Assembly: GCA_002701545.1 (NCBI GenBank)
Contig: NZVR01000027.1
Coordinates: 1 to 53,488 of the forward strand
Source: Blastopirellula sp.
GTDB taxonomy: Bacteria > Planctomycetota > Planctomycetia > Pirellulales > Pirellulaceae
DNA: 53,488 nucleotides
Reading direction: 5' to 3'
The position numbers and the translations under genes were made by a program. Below the pieces are notes generated by a model. The model did not search any database, was not told the DNA's origin, and worked only from the letters and a program-made list of their open reading frames with translations. Of this stretch, positions 35,666 to 45,081 are shown one piece after another. Position 1 is the stretch's first letter, and every line of letters begins with the position of its first letter.

Positions 35666-36410
35666 GTTAATACCGAAGCTATCTATATTACGCTGGCGGA
35701 TTGCTTTTATTCATTGGTGAGCTTATTGACGCCAATGCAGTAGTCTTTGTTAGAAATTTTTTCTATTGGCTTGTTATCACACACTTTCGCTGTAATCAGC
35801 ATGCAGTGATCGTTTGTCTTTTTTGATTTGATCAAATTTAAACACCGATCGAATCGGTGGATTCACAATGTCATCGATTTTGATGACGTGATCAATGCAT
35901 TTCAGGGATGATTTGATAAGGAAATTACTATTTTGGAGATGATTTGCTCTCTCTCATTGATGAAATCTGTATAGCAATTTGGCTTGATCGCACCATTTTG
36001 ACTACAGCGGTTGGTCCACGCTCCTTCAAGCAAGATGAACCATTGCATTGGTCGAGGCTGATACGGTTTTTGCGAAGCAATCTTTTCGTTATGCTTCTTC
36101 GAATCCTTTTAATTGCTTGTCCTAGTGCAGTTGATGGTTGTTGTAAGGATTGCTATGTGCCTTGTCTGGCTTTAGAAGTTACTTTTTTCTTTGATCTCTA
36201 GTGTTAATTTTGACACGATATAGATTAATATGCTGCCTTCGGCTGAGAGGCATTTGTCTGGCGATTAATCGAATAGAGCATCCTTTGTGTTGAAAATATA
36301 CAAGTGTCAAATTGACTTTCAAAGTCCAATATAAGTTTTGCTTGCATGTAAGAAAATGGCTGCATAATTTTGTTGAGGTGGTTTTAATGAAATGACTGTG
36401 CTTCTTTATT
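35666..36410. other. AT-rich intergenic
   Basis: A TTG-started frame 35944-36201 has hydrophobic and Cys-rich parts but little support. The long minus-strand frame 36179-36700 is antisense to the next gene and rejected. Confidence 0.3.
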
Positions 36411-36713
36411 ATGTACACAAAAATTGCATTTGTTTTTATTCCTGTCCTCGTGGCAGTGGTAAATACCGTCTTCTGGATGAGTGCTTGGGGAATTTTTAGT
36501 TGGAGAAATGCCATGTCTGGGCTTCCATTTTTTGATAATAGAAAGCAATCGGTTGGCGCATCTCTTGTGAAAGAGGGGGCATTTGATAGAGAGTATCCTG
36601 TGATTACGATAAGAACATTGGCCATCCTTGCTTTAGGTATACCAACAGTATTTTTTCTTGGAGCATTAAGTGCTATGCAATTTATCCGTCGCCCAGACAT
36701 CTATGGATTTTGA
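36411..36713 (+). CDS. Two-span membrane protein, 100 aa
   Basis: [20 protein letters not shown] and [20 protein letters not shown] are membrane helices joined by a polar loop ([20 protein letters not shown]), ending RRPDIYGF. A coherent small integral membrane protein. The next gene overlaps its end by 11 nt in another frame. Confidence 0.65.
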   Translation: MYTKIAFVFIPVLVAVVNTVFWMSAWGIFSWRNAMSGLPFFDNRKQSVGASLVKEGAFDREYPVITIRTLAILALGIPTVFFLGALSAMQFIRRPDIYGF

Positions 36714-36822
36714 AACAATGGATGTATTTGAGTTCGCCATGATCACAATATCATTGGCTTCAGTGTTATTGCTGGCAGTTGATCTAACGGCGATTTATGT
36801 CAATATATTTCGAGTTTTATGA
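36703..36822 (+). CDS. Mini membrane protein, 39 aa
   Basis: ATG 36703 lies inside the end of the preceding membrane protein gene. Product [39 protein letters not shown]: an acidic start, then one long membrane helix. The overlap suggests translational coupling and a joint membrane complex. Confidence 0.5.
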   Translation: MDFETMDVFEFAMITISLASVLLLAVDLTAIYVNIFRVL

Positions 36823-36839
36823 TCTTTAATTGATTAAAT

Positions 36840-37412
36840 TTAGCTTGCGTTGGCAGTGGCAAGGCCAGCGATGCAATCAAGACTTTCATATGTTTTCACC
36901 CCAGTAACTGAATTGGATCCCTCTGCGATTTTGCATAGATATTCTCTTTGATCCCGATCAAGGATGGCATTGGTAAAGTCAGCGCCATTGATGTCTGCTT
37001 TGGCAAAGAAACTCTTTGTGAGAACAGCATTTTCAAAGATGGCATCTTTTAGATTGGCAAACTCAAAATGTGTTGCATAGGCAATCGCATCGGTTAAGTC
37101 AGCACCTGTCAAATCCGATCCTTGCAATGTTGATACACTAAATAACGCCCCACGTAAATCAATGCCTTTAAGATCGTAATTGGATAGATCGTATTTCACG
37201 AACTCGCTGGTCAGAGGCTTTCCGTCTTCGTCTCTCTCTAGAAAGGGAAATTCTTTTTTTAGACTCTCCCTATTTTCGGACAAATTCTCTAAATTTCTAG
37301 GCATTGCTAAATCCTCTATTCCACTTCCGCTTGGATAGAGAGAGTGTGCTGGTAAGGCTGTGAATACGTTCAACAAGATGAACATTGAAAAGGCTAAAAG
37401 CAGCTTTTTCAT
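36840..37412 (-). CDS. Exported pentapeptide-repeat protein, 190 aa
   Basis: MKKLLLAFSMFILLNVFTAL is a signal peptide cut near ALPAHS. Residues about 72-150 are pentapeptide repeats (A[D/N]LxG: DLKGIDLRGALFSVSTLQGS, DLTGADLTDAIAYATHFEFA), giving a short right-handed beta-helix. The end carries two Cys (EYLCKIAEG, ESLDC). Such proteins occur in the cyanobacterial periplasm or thylakoid lumen; the role is usually unknown. Convergent with the small membrane protein gene to its left. Confidence 0.87.
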   Translation of the reverse strand: MKKLLLAFSMFILLNVFTALPAHSLYPSGSGIEDLAMPRNLENLSENRESLKKEFPFLERDEDGKPLTSEFVKYDLSNYDLKGIDLRGALFSVSTLQGSDLTGADLTDAIAYATHFEFANLKDAIFENAVLTKSFFAKADINGADFTNAILDRDQREYLCKIAEGSNSVTGVKTYESLDCIAGLATANAS

Positions 37413-37630
37413 GGCATAAAAGAAGGATGTTTATTGTATTCTGAATGATCTATGTCGTCGCATTGTACGAATGATCTTTCTGCTGAATAGCGATGAAACA
37501 ATGTCCCACTCAAATGCTGTATATACGACTATAAAGTGATGTCAGGCCTCGCTTCAAATTATTCGCGCTATGGTGTGAAAGTGTTGCAAGATTGCAAGTG
37601 TTCATCTTTAAATATATTATTTACACCACA

Positions 37631-37798
37631 ATGGATCATCAGTATTCGGAGCTGCTCAAAGAGCTTCTCTACCAAGCCCTCAAGCTTATTCATAGTGGAG
37701 AGCCAGGCGTTGATAGCTTGTTATACAAGGCGATTTACGTTTTAAAAGATAATGAAATTATGAACAGCTTGGCCTCTTGTCTTCATTCATTCGATTAG
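37631..37798 (+). CDS. Small helical protein, 55 aa
   Basis: From ATG 37631: MDHQYSELLKELLYQALKLI, then HSGEPGVDSLLYKAIYVLKD and an ending NSLASCLHSFD. Two amphipathic helices; soluble. The frame is open from 37592, but the earlier residues are Ile/Phe-rich and look non-coding. Confidence 0.6.
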   Translation: MDHQYSELLKELLYQALKLIHSGEPGVDSLLYKAIYVLKDNEIMNSLASCLHSFD

Positions 37799-37930
37799 GG
37801 TCTGTTGTGTTGATCTTACTTTTCGCTTGTCGATGATCTTTATTATTGATACGTTCTCTCCACCAGATAGTCGGTGGCTTGTCTGATGGGCGGTGGGTTG
37901 TGTTGCGAGTACAGAGATTGGTACCTAGGG

Positions 37931-38332
37931 TCATTCACCAAGGCCATTAAACAGTTCTTTGTGGACCGTAAATGTGTGATAGAGAGCAGTTGCGGATTCA
38001 GGCTCAAGTCTTTCACCATCGCACGTGTATGCAATGCTGCATACTAAATTCGCATCCCATGCAATGCGATCTGGTGATTGTTCAGTGGACCAACTCATCA
38101 TTTGCTGATAAAGGTCAGGAAGGATCAAACCAATTTTTTTGCAGAGCTTGCCCAGTACATAGACTGCAGGTGGCTTCGAGGGGAGTGAAAGACCATGACG
38201 TAAAGACAGTTCATTAAATACTCCCATGTATCGGATGAATTCAATCATGGCAAGTTCTTCCTCGCTAAGTTTCGATCTTTTGAGCGCCAGTTCGAATTGT
38301 TTTGGGTCAATGCGTGGTCTTGATGGTTTCAT
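37931..38332 (-). CDS. Conserved hypothetical protein, 133 aa
   Basis: MKPSRPRIDPKQFELALKRS opens a helical protein with IEFIRYMGVFNELSLRHGLS, a C-KKIGLILPDLYQQM part and a WDANLVCSIAYTCDGER segment. Codon use and composition are convincing, but I recognise no family. Soluble, no signal. It is convergent with the small gene ending at 37798. Confidence 0.7.
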   Translation of the reverse strand: MKPSRPRIDPKQFELALKRSKLSEEELAMIEFIRYMGVFNELSLRHGLSLPSKPPAVYVLGKLCKKIGLILPDLYQQMMSWSTEQSPDRIAWDANLVCSIAYTCDGERLEPESATALYHTFTVHKELFNGLGE

Positions 38333-38900
38333 GGCTTGATGAGCGGGATAGATGCTTGCTCTGTTGTTGTTTTGGAATGCGTCGTACGTCTGTCCTATAA
38401 ATCATTGAAATATTAGCCACGATTGCTGGTTAAATCTATTATCCAGTATTCAGAGGCTGAATTTTTTTTGCTTGTTCAGTCTTCTTGCTTTTGGTGTGAT
38501 TGATGCCATCTGTTGTTGAGGTGTCCACAGATGTCAATTATACATAACCGAAGGATTGGAGTATTGATGTTGAGCTTTGTCTTGCCCTAGATACCTTTTG
38601 AAGGGTCGATCTTTATTCCGGGAATTTAGGGTGGTGTTTTTTGTTGCTCTGATCGATTTTTTTAGGGACGCAAATCAATGCATTGATTCACTGCATTGAC
38701 TGCAGAGGTTCAGTGAATGCTTGTAATCTGGGGATGTGTCCTAGAAGTTTATGTTTTTCAGCACCAGTATTGGGATTCATGGAAGGTGATATGTTGTTGA
38801 GACTCTAATCAGAAGAGTTGTCTTTGACTGTTTAGATTGTTGCATGGCATGAAACTCAAATGAATTAATTCCGTCTCTGCGAAGACCGAATATCTCAGGA
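38333..38900. other. AT-rich intergenic
   Basis: No supported frame. GATCGATTTTTTTAGGG and similar T-runs give no clear terminator hairpin. Confidence 0.3.
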
Positions 38901-38984
38901 TCACTCACGATTCAACTGCTCAGTCCGTTTTAAAGCGGTCTCACCTGAATCGTCTGCTTCGGTTTCGATTGACTTTTCGCGCAT
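38901..38984 (-). CDS. Mini-protein, 27 aa
   Basis: MREKSIETEADDSGETALKR then TEQLNRE: highly charged and helical. Its ATG is 30 bp from the divergent gene at 39015. Only composition supports it. Confidence 0.35.
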   Translation of the reverse strand: MREKSIETEADDSGETALKRTEQLNRE

Positions 38985-39014
38985 GAGGCTGGATTTAGCG
39001 ACACAGACCATTTT

Positions 39015-39377
39015 TTGGACTACGAAGGGGGAGATCTGCACGACAACGGGGAGGCTCATTTGCGCGACACCGACGATCGCTTCGCTTTGGACGCTCTCGT
39101 TGCCGATGTAGGGAAGGGCAACGTCATTGATGCTGAGCTTCTCGATGGTTCACCGATCGAGGGCCACGAGCTTGACGAGATGGATGAAGTTCAAGCTGCT
39201 TTGGTTGCTAGCCATTGTTTTCAGATGCTTTTTGATTACGAGGTTGAGAACCAACGAGGAGCGGATGCCAATCCTGAGGAAGGGGTTTGGAGCGGCACCG
39301 TGGAGGGATTTAGATTTGTCATTACACGGGATGAGGTCGGTGATTTGATTCTGGATTTCATCCCAGAGAACCAATGA
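39015..39377 (+). CDS. Acidic conserved protein, 120 aa, TTG start
   Basis: From TTG 39015 (LDYEGGDLHDNGEAHLRDTD) the protein is strongly acidic, with DEMDEVQAALVASHCFQMLF and VEGFRFVITRDEVGDLILDF. The frame is open from 38973, with no better start. It ends in ATGA, overlapping the start of the next gene, so the two are co-translated and probably work together. No family recognised. Confidence 0.7.
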   Translation: MDYEGGDLHDNGEAHLRDTDDRFALDALVADVGKGNVIDAELLDGSPIEGHELDEMDEVQAALVASHCFQMLFDYEVENQRGADANPEEGVWSGTVEGFRFVITRDEVGDLILDFIPENQ

Positions 39378-39637
39378 CCCTTGATGACTTCATTCTGGAT
39401 CTCTCACAGCGGATGGGGCAGAAGGTGATTGAGCTTCGAACAAGAGATGGAGAGCTTGCCCAATCCATGAGCGATCTCTATCAGCCTTCTCCTACTGGCT
39501 TTGCTGGCAAACTGACGATTCGTAATGGCAGCCAGTTCGCCTGGGAACTTTGGTTGGAGGAGGAGGATACCTGGAACTTCCATTCCACTCGCTTAACCGA
39601 TGATGTTGGCGCGATGGATCGTTCTGATCGTTCTTGA
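39374..39637 (+). CDS. Conserved small protein, 87 aa
   Basis: MTLDDFILDLSQRMGQKVIE starts at the ATGA overlap with the upstream gene. The middle (GFAGKLTIRNGSQFAWELWL) is beta-rich and the end acidic. Unknown function. The coupling suggests a two-protein complex with the acidic partner. Confidence 0.72.
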   Translation: MTLDDFILDLSQRMGQKVIELRTRDGELAQSMSDLYQPSPTGFAGKLTIRNGSQFAWELWLEEEDTWNFHSTRLTDDVGAMDRSDRS

Positions 39638-39796
39638 GTGTCGTTTTGCCGCAGATTGAGGGTGTTTCACACCCATCGATGCATGATTTTGATCTGTTTT
39701 CGTTTTTCTTTGTTGATGGTTTGAGTTGTTACGAATAAGTCAAATGGAAATTAAGTCGATAACAACTGGAGCAATGGTTGTTTTGCTGATGACATA

Positions 39797-39916
39797 TCAC
39801 TCGTTATTGTGCCGATTGACCGTGGCTGCTTGATGCAAAGCTTGCGTCTGCAGCAGGAAATGACCCCATTGTCGCGATTGTGTAGCTAGATACAGGAGAG
39901 CTTTCCCCTGAACCAT
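39797..39916 (-). CDS. Possible small protein, 39 aa
   Basis: MVQGKALLYLATQSRQWGHF, then LLQTQALHQAATVNRHNNE. An amphipathic helical peptide in a better frame than the Ser-rich one over it. Weak support. Confidence 0.35.
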   Translation of the reverse strand: MVQGKALLYLATQSRQWGHFLLQTQALHQAATVNRHNNE

Positions 39917-40215
39917 GCTCGGAGCGGATCATGGCAGCGCTCAACGCCTGGCCATCGTCCACATGTTGAGTCTGAATCGTCTTGTTGCGGCGCAACCCAA
40001 TCGACTAAATGCTTTGCTTCTCTCTCTCAAGGACCGATCAGCGCCGAGTGACACTAATGATCAGGGCTTGAGCGAAATGCTGCCAGATTTGACTTGCTTG
40101 TTACCCATTCAATCTATATTTGCGTGTGAACATGTGAGCAGTAAAAGTTTTTTGCTAAAGGGTTCAAATTATTGTCATGCCTTTTCTTCTTCTGGTGTCA
40201 ATCTATTTTTTAACC

Positions 40216-42663
40216 ATGATTAATCCTTCCAAGACCTTTGTTCTGATCCGCCATCTTGCCCTCGGTGGAGGTCTACTTCTGTTGTCGACTTTGGCTACAT
40301 CGTGTTCAACATCGAATCAGTCTGCTGGAGATACTCTCAATCAGTCAACGGGAGAAGCGCTGAATCGGCTGCATTTGCCGATCGCAGAACCGAAGCCTGA
40401 AAAAGTGACCAAGGTGCTGCCAGCTGATGTACCGATGCCCAAGCAATGGGAGGTGAAAGCACCGAAGGATGCTCCCAATGTGGTGATCATTCTTCTCGAC
40501 GACGTCGGCTATGCAGCTCCTTCCGCCTTTGGCGGTGCAGTGAACATGCCCACAGCAGAACGTCTGGCTGAGAATGGTCTTCGCTACAACAAATTCCATA
40601 CCACTGCGCTCTGTGCACCAACACGAGCTGCCTTGAAATCAGGCCGCAATCATCACAAGGTGAACATGGGCTCGATTCCGGAAATTGCGACGGGATATGC
40701 AGGTAATTCAACGGTAGTACCGGATTATGCCCAACCCGTCGCAGAGATCTTGAGGTTGAACGGCTACAACACAGCCGCCTTTGGTAAGTGGCATGAAACG
40801 CCTGGTCGCGAGACGACGGCTGCTGGTCCGCAGACCCGATGGCCGACTCGACAGGGATTCGAGAAGTTCTATGGGTTCGTTGGTGCGGAAGACAATATGT
40901 GGGATCCCACCATTCACGATGGAGTCACGGTGGTGGATGCGCCTCAGAAGGACGGCTACCACTTCACCGAAGACATGACGGATCAGGCGATTGGGTGGGT
41001 GAGGCAGCAGAAGGCGATCAAGCCTGACAAGCCCTTCTTTATTTACTACGCATCAGCAGGTGCTCACTCCCCTCATCATGTAAGCAAGGAATGGATTGCC
41101 AAATATAAGGGTCAATTTGATCAAGGTTGGGATGTTCTGCGAGAGCAGAATCTTCAGAATCAGATCAAGGCTGGCATCGTCCCAGAAGGGACAAAGTTGG
41201 CCAAGACGCCGGACAGTGTTCCTTCCTGGGACAGCCTCACAGATCAGCAAAAAAGAATCTATGCTCGCCAGGCCGAAGTGTTCGCTGCTTATGTCGAGCA
41301 TTCTGACTATGAAGCAGGTCGTCTGATTCAAGCCATTGATGATTTAGGCGAACTTGATAATACATTGGTGATTTACATTACTGGTGATAACGGATCAAGC
41401 CCTGAAGGAGATATCAGTGGTCATTGGAACTGGAATCATTTCCTGAATGGTGTGGAGGAGACACCCGATGAACAGGAGCAAAAACTTGCTGAGTGGGGTG
41501 GTCCAACGACTTATCCCATGTATCACCTTGGTTGGGCCATCGCTTTTAACTCACCGTTTGCACTTACCAAGCAGGTGGCGGGTGATTTCGGTGGAACTCG
41601 AAACGGCACAGTGATTCACTGGCCCAAGCGCATTAATGAGGGAGGTGGTGTGCGCACTCAGTTCTCGCACGTGAATGATGTGGCTCCCACAATTCTTGAA
41701 GCAGCCAATTTGCCAATGCCGAATACCATTCATGGCATTGAGCAGATCCCGATGCAGGGAACAAGTCTTCTTTATTCGTTTAACAATGCTGATGCCAAGG
41801 AACGGCACAACACCCAATACTTCGAGATCATTGGCAATCGGGGCATCTATCACAACGGCTGGATGGCTCGCACAACAGTGATGGTTCCCTGGGAAGCACC
41901 CAACAAGATCAACACGGTTGAACAAGACGATGGTTGGCAGCTCTATGACACCACTAAGGATTTCAGCCTGTCCAATAACGTGGCGGATCAGTATCCGGAA
42001 CGTCTTGCGGCAATGAAGAAGGCATTCATGGAGCAAGCCATTGAAAATCAGGTGCTTCCGCTAGACGATCGACTTCTTCAGCGTCTGGTCCCATCGGTGG
42101 CGGGTCGTCCCACACTATTGGGTGATCGAACCTCCATGGATTTATATCCGGGAGCCTGGAATATGGTTGAGGATTCGATCTTGGATGTGAAGAATAAGTC
42201 CAATAGCATTACGGCGTACTTAGATAAAAAACCTGGAGAGAAGGAGAACGGGGTGATTTTCTCTCAGGGAGGACGATTTGGGGGGTGGTCCCTTTATGTG
42301 GAGAACAATGTGCCTGTCTATACTTATAATTATATGGGACAATTATTTACGTTTAGGAGTAAGCAATCACTGCCAGATGGTAAGTCTGTTGTGCGCTTTG
42401 AAATCAATTATGACGGCGGGGGTGCCGGTCGGGGGGCTGATGTGCGGATGACATTGAATGATCAGCTGGTTGCCACTGGTCGTCTCGAGAAGACGATCGC
42501 TTCACGTTTCTCTATTGATGAAGGTGCCGATGTCGGTCTTGATCGTGGTTCAGCGGTCACGGTCAAGACCATTGGTCCTCGTCGTAACAGCGCCTATGGC
42601 GGCAAGATTGACAAGGTGACCATTCAGATCTATCCAAAGAGCACTGACCTCAACGAGGGTTGA
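40216..42663 (+). CDS. Arylsulfatase (type I, AtsA-like), putative lipoprotein
   Basis: Started at Met 40216 (MINPSKTFVLIRHLALGGGL), 815 residues; an upstream ATG at 40177 gives a longer leader. The signal ends in a lipobox-like LATSC. Key motifs are NVVIILLDDVGYAAPSAFGG (metal-binding Asp pair) and CAPTRAALKSGRNHH, where Cys is converted to formylglycine in the C-x-[S/T/P]-x-R signature; Thr replaces Ser as in the AtsA subfamily. FGKWHETPGRE and the C-terminal sulfatase region complete the fold. The enzyme hydrolyses sulfate esters, probably in the periplasm or on the outer membrane. The modifying enzyme follows 9 nt downstream. Confidence 0.93.
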   Translation: MINPSKTFVLIRHLALGGGLLLLSTLATSCSTSNQSAGDTLNQSTGEALNRLHLPIAEPKPEKVTKVLPADVPMPKQWEVKAPKDAPNVVIILLDDVGYAAPSAFGGAVNMPTAERLAENGLRYNKFHTTALCAPTRAALKSGRNHHKVNMGSIPEIATGYAGNSTVVPDYAQPVAEILRLNGYNTAAFGKWHETPGRETTAAGPQTRWPTRQGFEKFYGFVGAEDNMWDPTIHDGVTVVDAPQKDGYHFTEDMTDQAIGWVRQQKAIKPDKPFFIYYASAGAHSPHHVSKEWIAKYKGQFDQGWDVLREQNLQNQIKAGIVPEGTKLAKTPDSVPSWDSLTDQQKRIYARQAEVFAAYVEHSDYEAGRLIQAIDDLGELDNTLVIYITGDNGSSPEGDISGHWNWNHFLNGVEETPDEQEQKLAEWGGPTTYPMYHLGWAIAFNSPFALTKQVAGDFGGTRNGTVIHWPKRINEGGGVRTQFSHVNDVAPTILEAANLPMPNTIHGIEQIPMQGTSLLYSFNNADAKERHNTQYFEIIGNRGIYHNGWMARTTVMVPWEAPNKINTVEQDDGWQLYDTTKDFSLSNNVADQYPERLAAMKKAFMEQAIENQVLPLDDRLLQRLVPSVAGRPTLLGDRTSMDLYPGAWNMVEDSILDVKNKSNSITAYLDKKPGEKENGVIFSQGGRFGGWSLYVENNVPVYTYNYMGQLFTFRSKQSLPDGKSVVRFEINYDGGGAGRGADVRMTLNDQLVATGRLEKTIASRFSIDEGADVGLDRGSAVTVKTIGPRRNSAYGGKIDKVTIQIYPKSTDLNEG

Positions 42664-42672
42664 TTGCAGGGT

Positions 42673-43551
42673 ATGACCGGACGATTAAACGAGATGATCA
42701 TCATTCCCGATGGTGATTATCGGGTTGGTTCTAATTCCTTTTATCCAGAAGAAGCACCTGTCCGGTCAATCCATCTTGAGACCTTCGCCATAGATGTTGC
42801 TCCGGTGACCAATGCCGAGTTTGCCCGCTTCGTTAAAGAGACCGGTTACTTAACGGTCTCAGAACAACCACCAGACCCCCTTGTTTATCCGGATCTGCCT
42901 GCGGACGAGAGAATCCCGGAATCTGCGGTGTTCATTCCGCCAGCTCCGTCTGTCGATCGCCGTGAACCGATGGCTTGGTGGGCTTTGGTTGCTGGTGCTG
43001 ACTGGAAGCATCCCCAAGGTCCTGCCAGCGGAATCGAAAACTGTATGAATCACCCGGTGGTGCACGTCGCCTATGACGATGCTCTCGCTTATGCCAATTG
43101 GATCGGTAAGCGACTCCCGACAGCAGATGAATGGGAGGTTGCTGCCAGAGGGGGATTGGTCGATCAGGACTATGCCTGGGGTTCAGAGATGACCCCAGGT
43201 GGGCGATGGCAAGCGAATGTTTGGCAGGGGCCATTCCCCTGGATCAACGAACAAACAGATGGGTGGTATTGGACATCACCAGTTGGGAGCTACCCCGCCA
43301 ATGGTTATGGGTTGGTGGATGTTTGTGGGAACGTCTGGGAATGGACCTGCACTCTTTTTCCCGTTCCAGATGGAGAACAAGAACGTCGAATGATTAAGGG
43401 AGGTTCTTTTCTATGTGCAGAAAACTATTGCCATCGCTTCCGTCCTGCTGCCTTAATGGGACAGACAGTGGATACAGCGACTTGTCATATGGGTTTTCGG
43501 TGTGCAGCGGATTCAGACGGATCGGTCGAAGAGGCGATCTCCCACCATTAA
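42673..43551 (+). CDS. Formylglycine-generating enzyme (FGE/SUMF1 family)
   Basis: ATG 42673 (MTGRLNEMIIIPDGDYRVGS) is preferred over the TTG at 42664. The catalytic copper-binding Cys pair is in KGGSFLCAENYCHRFRPAAL (Cys251 and Cys256 counted from the TTG), with other FGE markers VTNAEFARFVKETGY, NHPVVHVAYDDALAYANWIG, KRLPTADEWEVAARGG and YGLVDVCGNVWEWT. It oxidises the sulfatase Cys to formylglycine in the cytoplasm before export. Directly downstream of the sulfatase in the same operon. Its 3' end overlaps the convergent membrane gene by 39 nt. Confidence 0.93.
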   Translation: MTGRLNEMIIIPDGDYRVGSNSFYPEEAPVRSIHLETFAIDVAPVTNAEFARFVKETGYLTVSEQPPDPLVYPDLPADERIPESAVFIPPAPSVDRREPMAWWALVAGADWKHPQGPASGIENCMNHPVVHVAYDDALAYANWIGKRLPTADEWEVAARGGLVDQDYAWGSEMTPGGRWQANVWQGPFPWINEQTDGWYWTSPVGSYPANGYGLVDVCGNVWEWTCTLFPVPDGEQERRMIKGGSFLCAENYCHRFRPAALMGQTVDTATCHMGFRCAADSDGSVEEAISHH

Positions 43552-43893
43552 TGCTCCTAGGCCAAGGTGCAGTAGAGCTGCAGGCCAAACCATGATCCCC
43601 ATTGCAATGCCTCGAATGGCAAAACTGAGCAGAAGCAATGCGGCTAAGCAGTTGTAAAGCATCAATCCAATTTTTGTCTGGTTATTGCAGTTTTTTCCCC
43701 AGCAAGTCACTCCTAAACCAATCAGTGCCATGCCATAAAGCTGGGAGATGTAATGCGCTGTGGCTCCAACGGATGACCCGAATAGCAACTGAATCACCAA
43801 GACTGGTGCGACAACCAATCCGGCTCCGCTGACCAGTTCAATGATTGCGGCAATCGAGTAGAGATTGACTCGAAATTGAAAGTTAATTTTCAT
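43513..43893 (-). CDS. Four-span hypothetical membrane protein, 126 aa
   Basis: Hydrophobic helices occur at SIAAIIELVSGAGLVVAPVL, AHYISQLYGMALIGLGVTCW, GLMLYNCLAALLLLSFAIRG and GIMVWPAALLHLGLGALMVG. The compact four-helix design is typical of DoxX-like or other small membrane proteins, but no family signature is certain. It overlaps the end of the FGE gene by 39 nt on the opposite strand. Confidence 0.72.
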   Translation of the reverse strand: MKINFQFRVNLYSIAAIIELVSGAGLVVAPVLVIQLLFGSSVGATAHYISQLYGMALIGLGVTCWGKNCNNQTKIGLMLYNCLAALLLLSFAIRGIAMGIMVWPAALLHLGLGALMVGDRLFDRSV

Positions 43894-44055
43894 ATTCTCG
43901 GTGAAGTTATTGAATGTGAGGTGATTTCTCTACTAAACATTTTAATGGGCTGACCCTGAATTTATTCGTTTGTAAACAAAACTGCCATGTATGAATAGTG
44001 CTGATCCGTGAGTGGATCACAATACTACTGGCCTCTGCTTTTTGACCTCTTTGAC

Positions 44056-44766
44056 TCAACCAAAGCCAAATTTTTTCGGTTTTGCTGTGCCATCAGCTAA
44101 GACGAATTCGACGTGATCGCTGCCAGGGTCATAGAGTGTGTAATGAGCTCCTGTTCCAATCCCGATCACAGTGCGTTTGGGCACAGCTTGTTGTTGTTGC
44201 TGTTCGCCGGACAAGTCTTTGACTCGTGATTCAATCTCTCCTCCCGTCAGTTTGATTTGAAATTGCTGGTTGCTATGAGCTGTGAACAAACGATTAACAT
44301 CGAGTCTGGTGAGGCGATCCAACAGAATCAACGGTGAGCTATCCGGTGTCAATTGGTCACCAACATCGACTGAACTGCCATGAATCAGGGCGCAATCCAG
44401 CTCAATGAATCCGAACTTGAGCGACGCCAGCCAATTCAGGTAACCGGGGTCGACCGCATCGATTAAGGCCTGAACCGCATCCTCGCCTTTGTTGAGTCGT
44501 AGGGCATCAGCTTTGCGATCACCTCGATAACCTCGTTCGGCTAGGAGCTGCTCCTCCCACCATCCGTAGATGCAATCCGGTTTCAGATCACTACGTTTGG
44601 GATTTTGCAGTCTGTTTAGCAACGCATCACAGTTGTGCTTAGGGCCGATTAAATCTCCTAAGACAAAGAGATTGTTAACACCGCGTTTTGTTTTGAGATC
44701 GCGTTGGATCCTTTCATAGAGATCAAGATCTCCAGCTAATCCACTGACAAGAGCCCAGCGTTCCAT
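44056..44766 (-). CDS. Degenerate metallophosphoesterase-like protein, 236 aa
   Basis: The skeleton is that of a calcineurin-like phosphoesterase, but most ligands are lost. SGLAGDLDLYERI stands where SD-x-H-x-N is expected, FVLGDLIG keeps GD, IYGWWEEQL replaces the GNHD region, ALIHGSS keeps an H-G-S, and TAHSNQQF replaces GHTH. It aligns in order with the better-preserved relative at 50534 (including the W-[DE]-E feature). It is probably a non-catalytic or altered paralogue. Its start overlaps the stop of a 20-codon leader ORF, and a Fur/Zur-like box lies 148 bp upstream. Confidence 0.72.
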   Translation of the reverse strand: MERWALVSGLAGDLDLYERIQRDLKTKRGVNNLFVLGDLIGPKHNCDALLNRLQNPKRSDLKPDCIYGWWEEQLLAERGYRGDRKADALRLNKGEDAVQALIDAVDPGYLNWLASLKFGFIELDCALIHGSSVDVGDQLTPDSSPLILLDRLTRLDVNRLFTAHSNQQFQIKLTGGEIESRVKDLSGEQQQQQAVPKRTVIGIGTGAHYTLYDPGSDHVEFVLADGTAKPKKFGFG

Positions 44767-44828
44767 TAGTGCTCACACGTTAGGTTGTTTTTTTCTTTGA
44801 AATCACTGTTCAAAACGAGGCACTTCAT
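44766..44828 (-). CDS. Leader mini-ORF, 20 aa, two Cys
   Basis: MKCLVLNSDFKEKNNLTCEH ends in TAA that overlaps the ATG of the phosphoesterase-like gene (TAATG). A second small frame, MSNRLPDRKSNDKPCLKAAS (44834-44902), lies upstream. They could be regulatory leader peptides coupled to the main gene. Weak on its own, but a similar arrangement occurs before the GTPase gene at 52140. Confidence 0.35.
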   Translation of the reverse strand: MKCLVLNSDFKEKNNLTCEH

Positions 44829-44913
44829 TGATCTCAAACCGCCGATGCAGCTTTGAGACAGGGCTTGTCGTTGCTTTTGCGATCGGGAAGGCGGTTGGAC
44901 ATGCATGCCTGTT

Positions 44914-44928
44914 TGGGAATCATTCTCA
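44914..44928 (-). promoter_or_regulatory. Fur/Zur-like box, copy 2
   Basis: TGGGAATCATTCTCA on the plus strand, TGAGAATGATTCCCA on the minus strand: identical over 15 nt to 52284-52298 and in the same orientation to a minus-strand gene. It resembles the Fur/Zur consensus (GATAATGATAATCATTATC) with G/C substitutions. It lies 148 bp upstream of the 44766 start. Confidence 0.5.
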
Positions 44929-45081
44929 CGTTTTAGCGCTTGCCTGCCTTGGCTTACAACTGTTTGGGGATGAGCTGTTGTGGGGCTTGATGAAAGAGGG
45001 CGATACATTGCGGGAGGTAAGCCGAAACCGTGTTTGTTGTTGACCTAATTCATTGCTAATTGCAGTTCATCCTTGTGTCCA

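Noticed and set aside
36179-36700. 173-codon minus-strand frame
   Set aside because: Antisense to the two-span membrane protein gene, which has better coding features.
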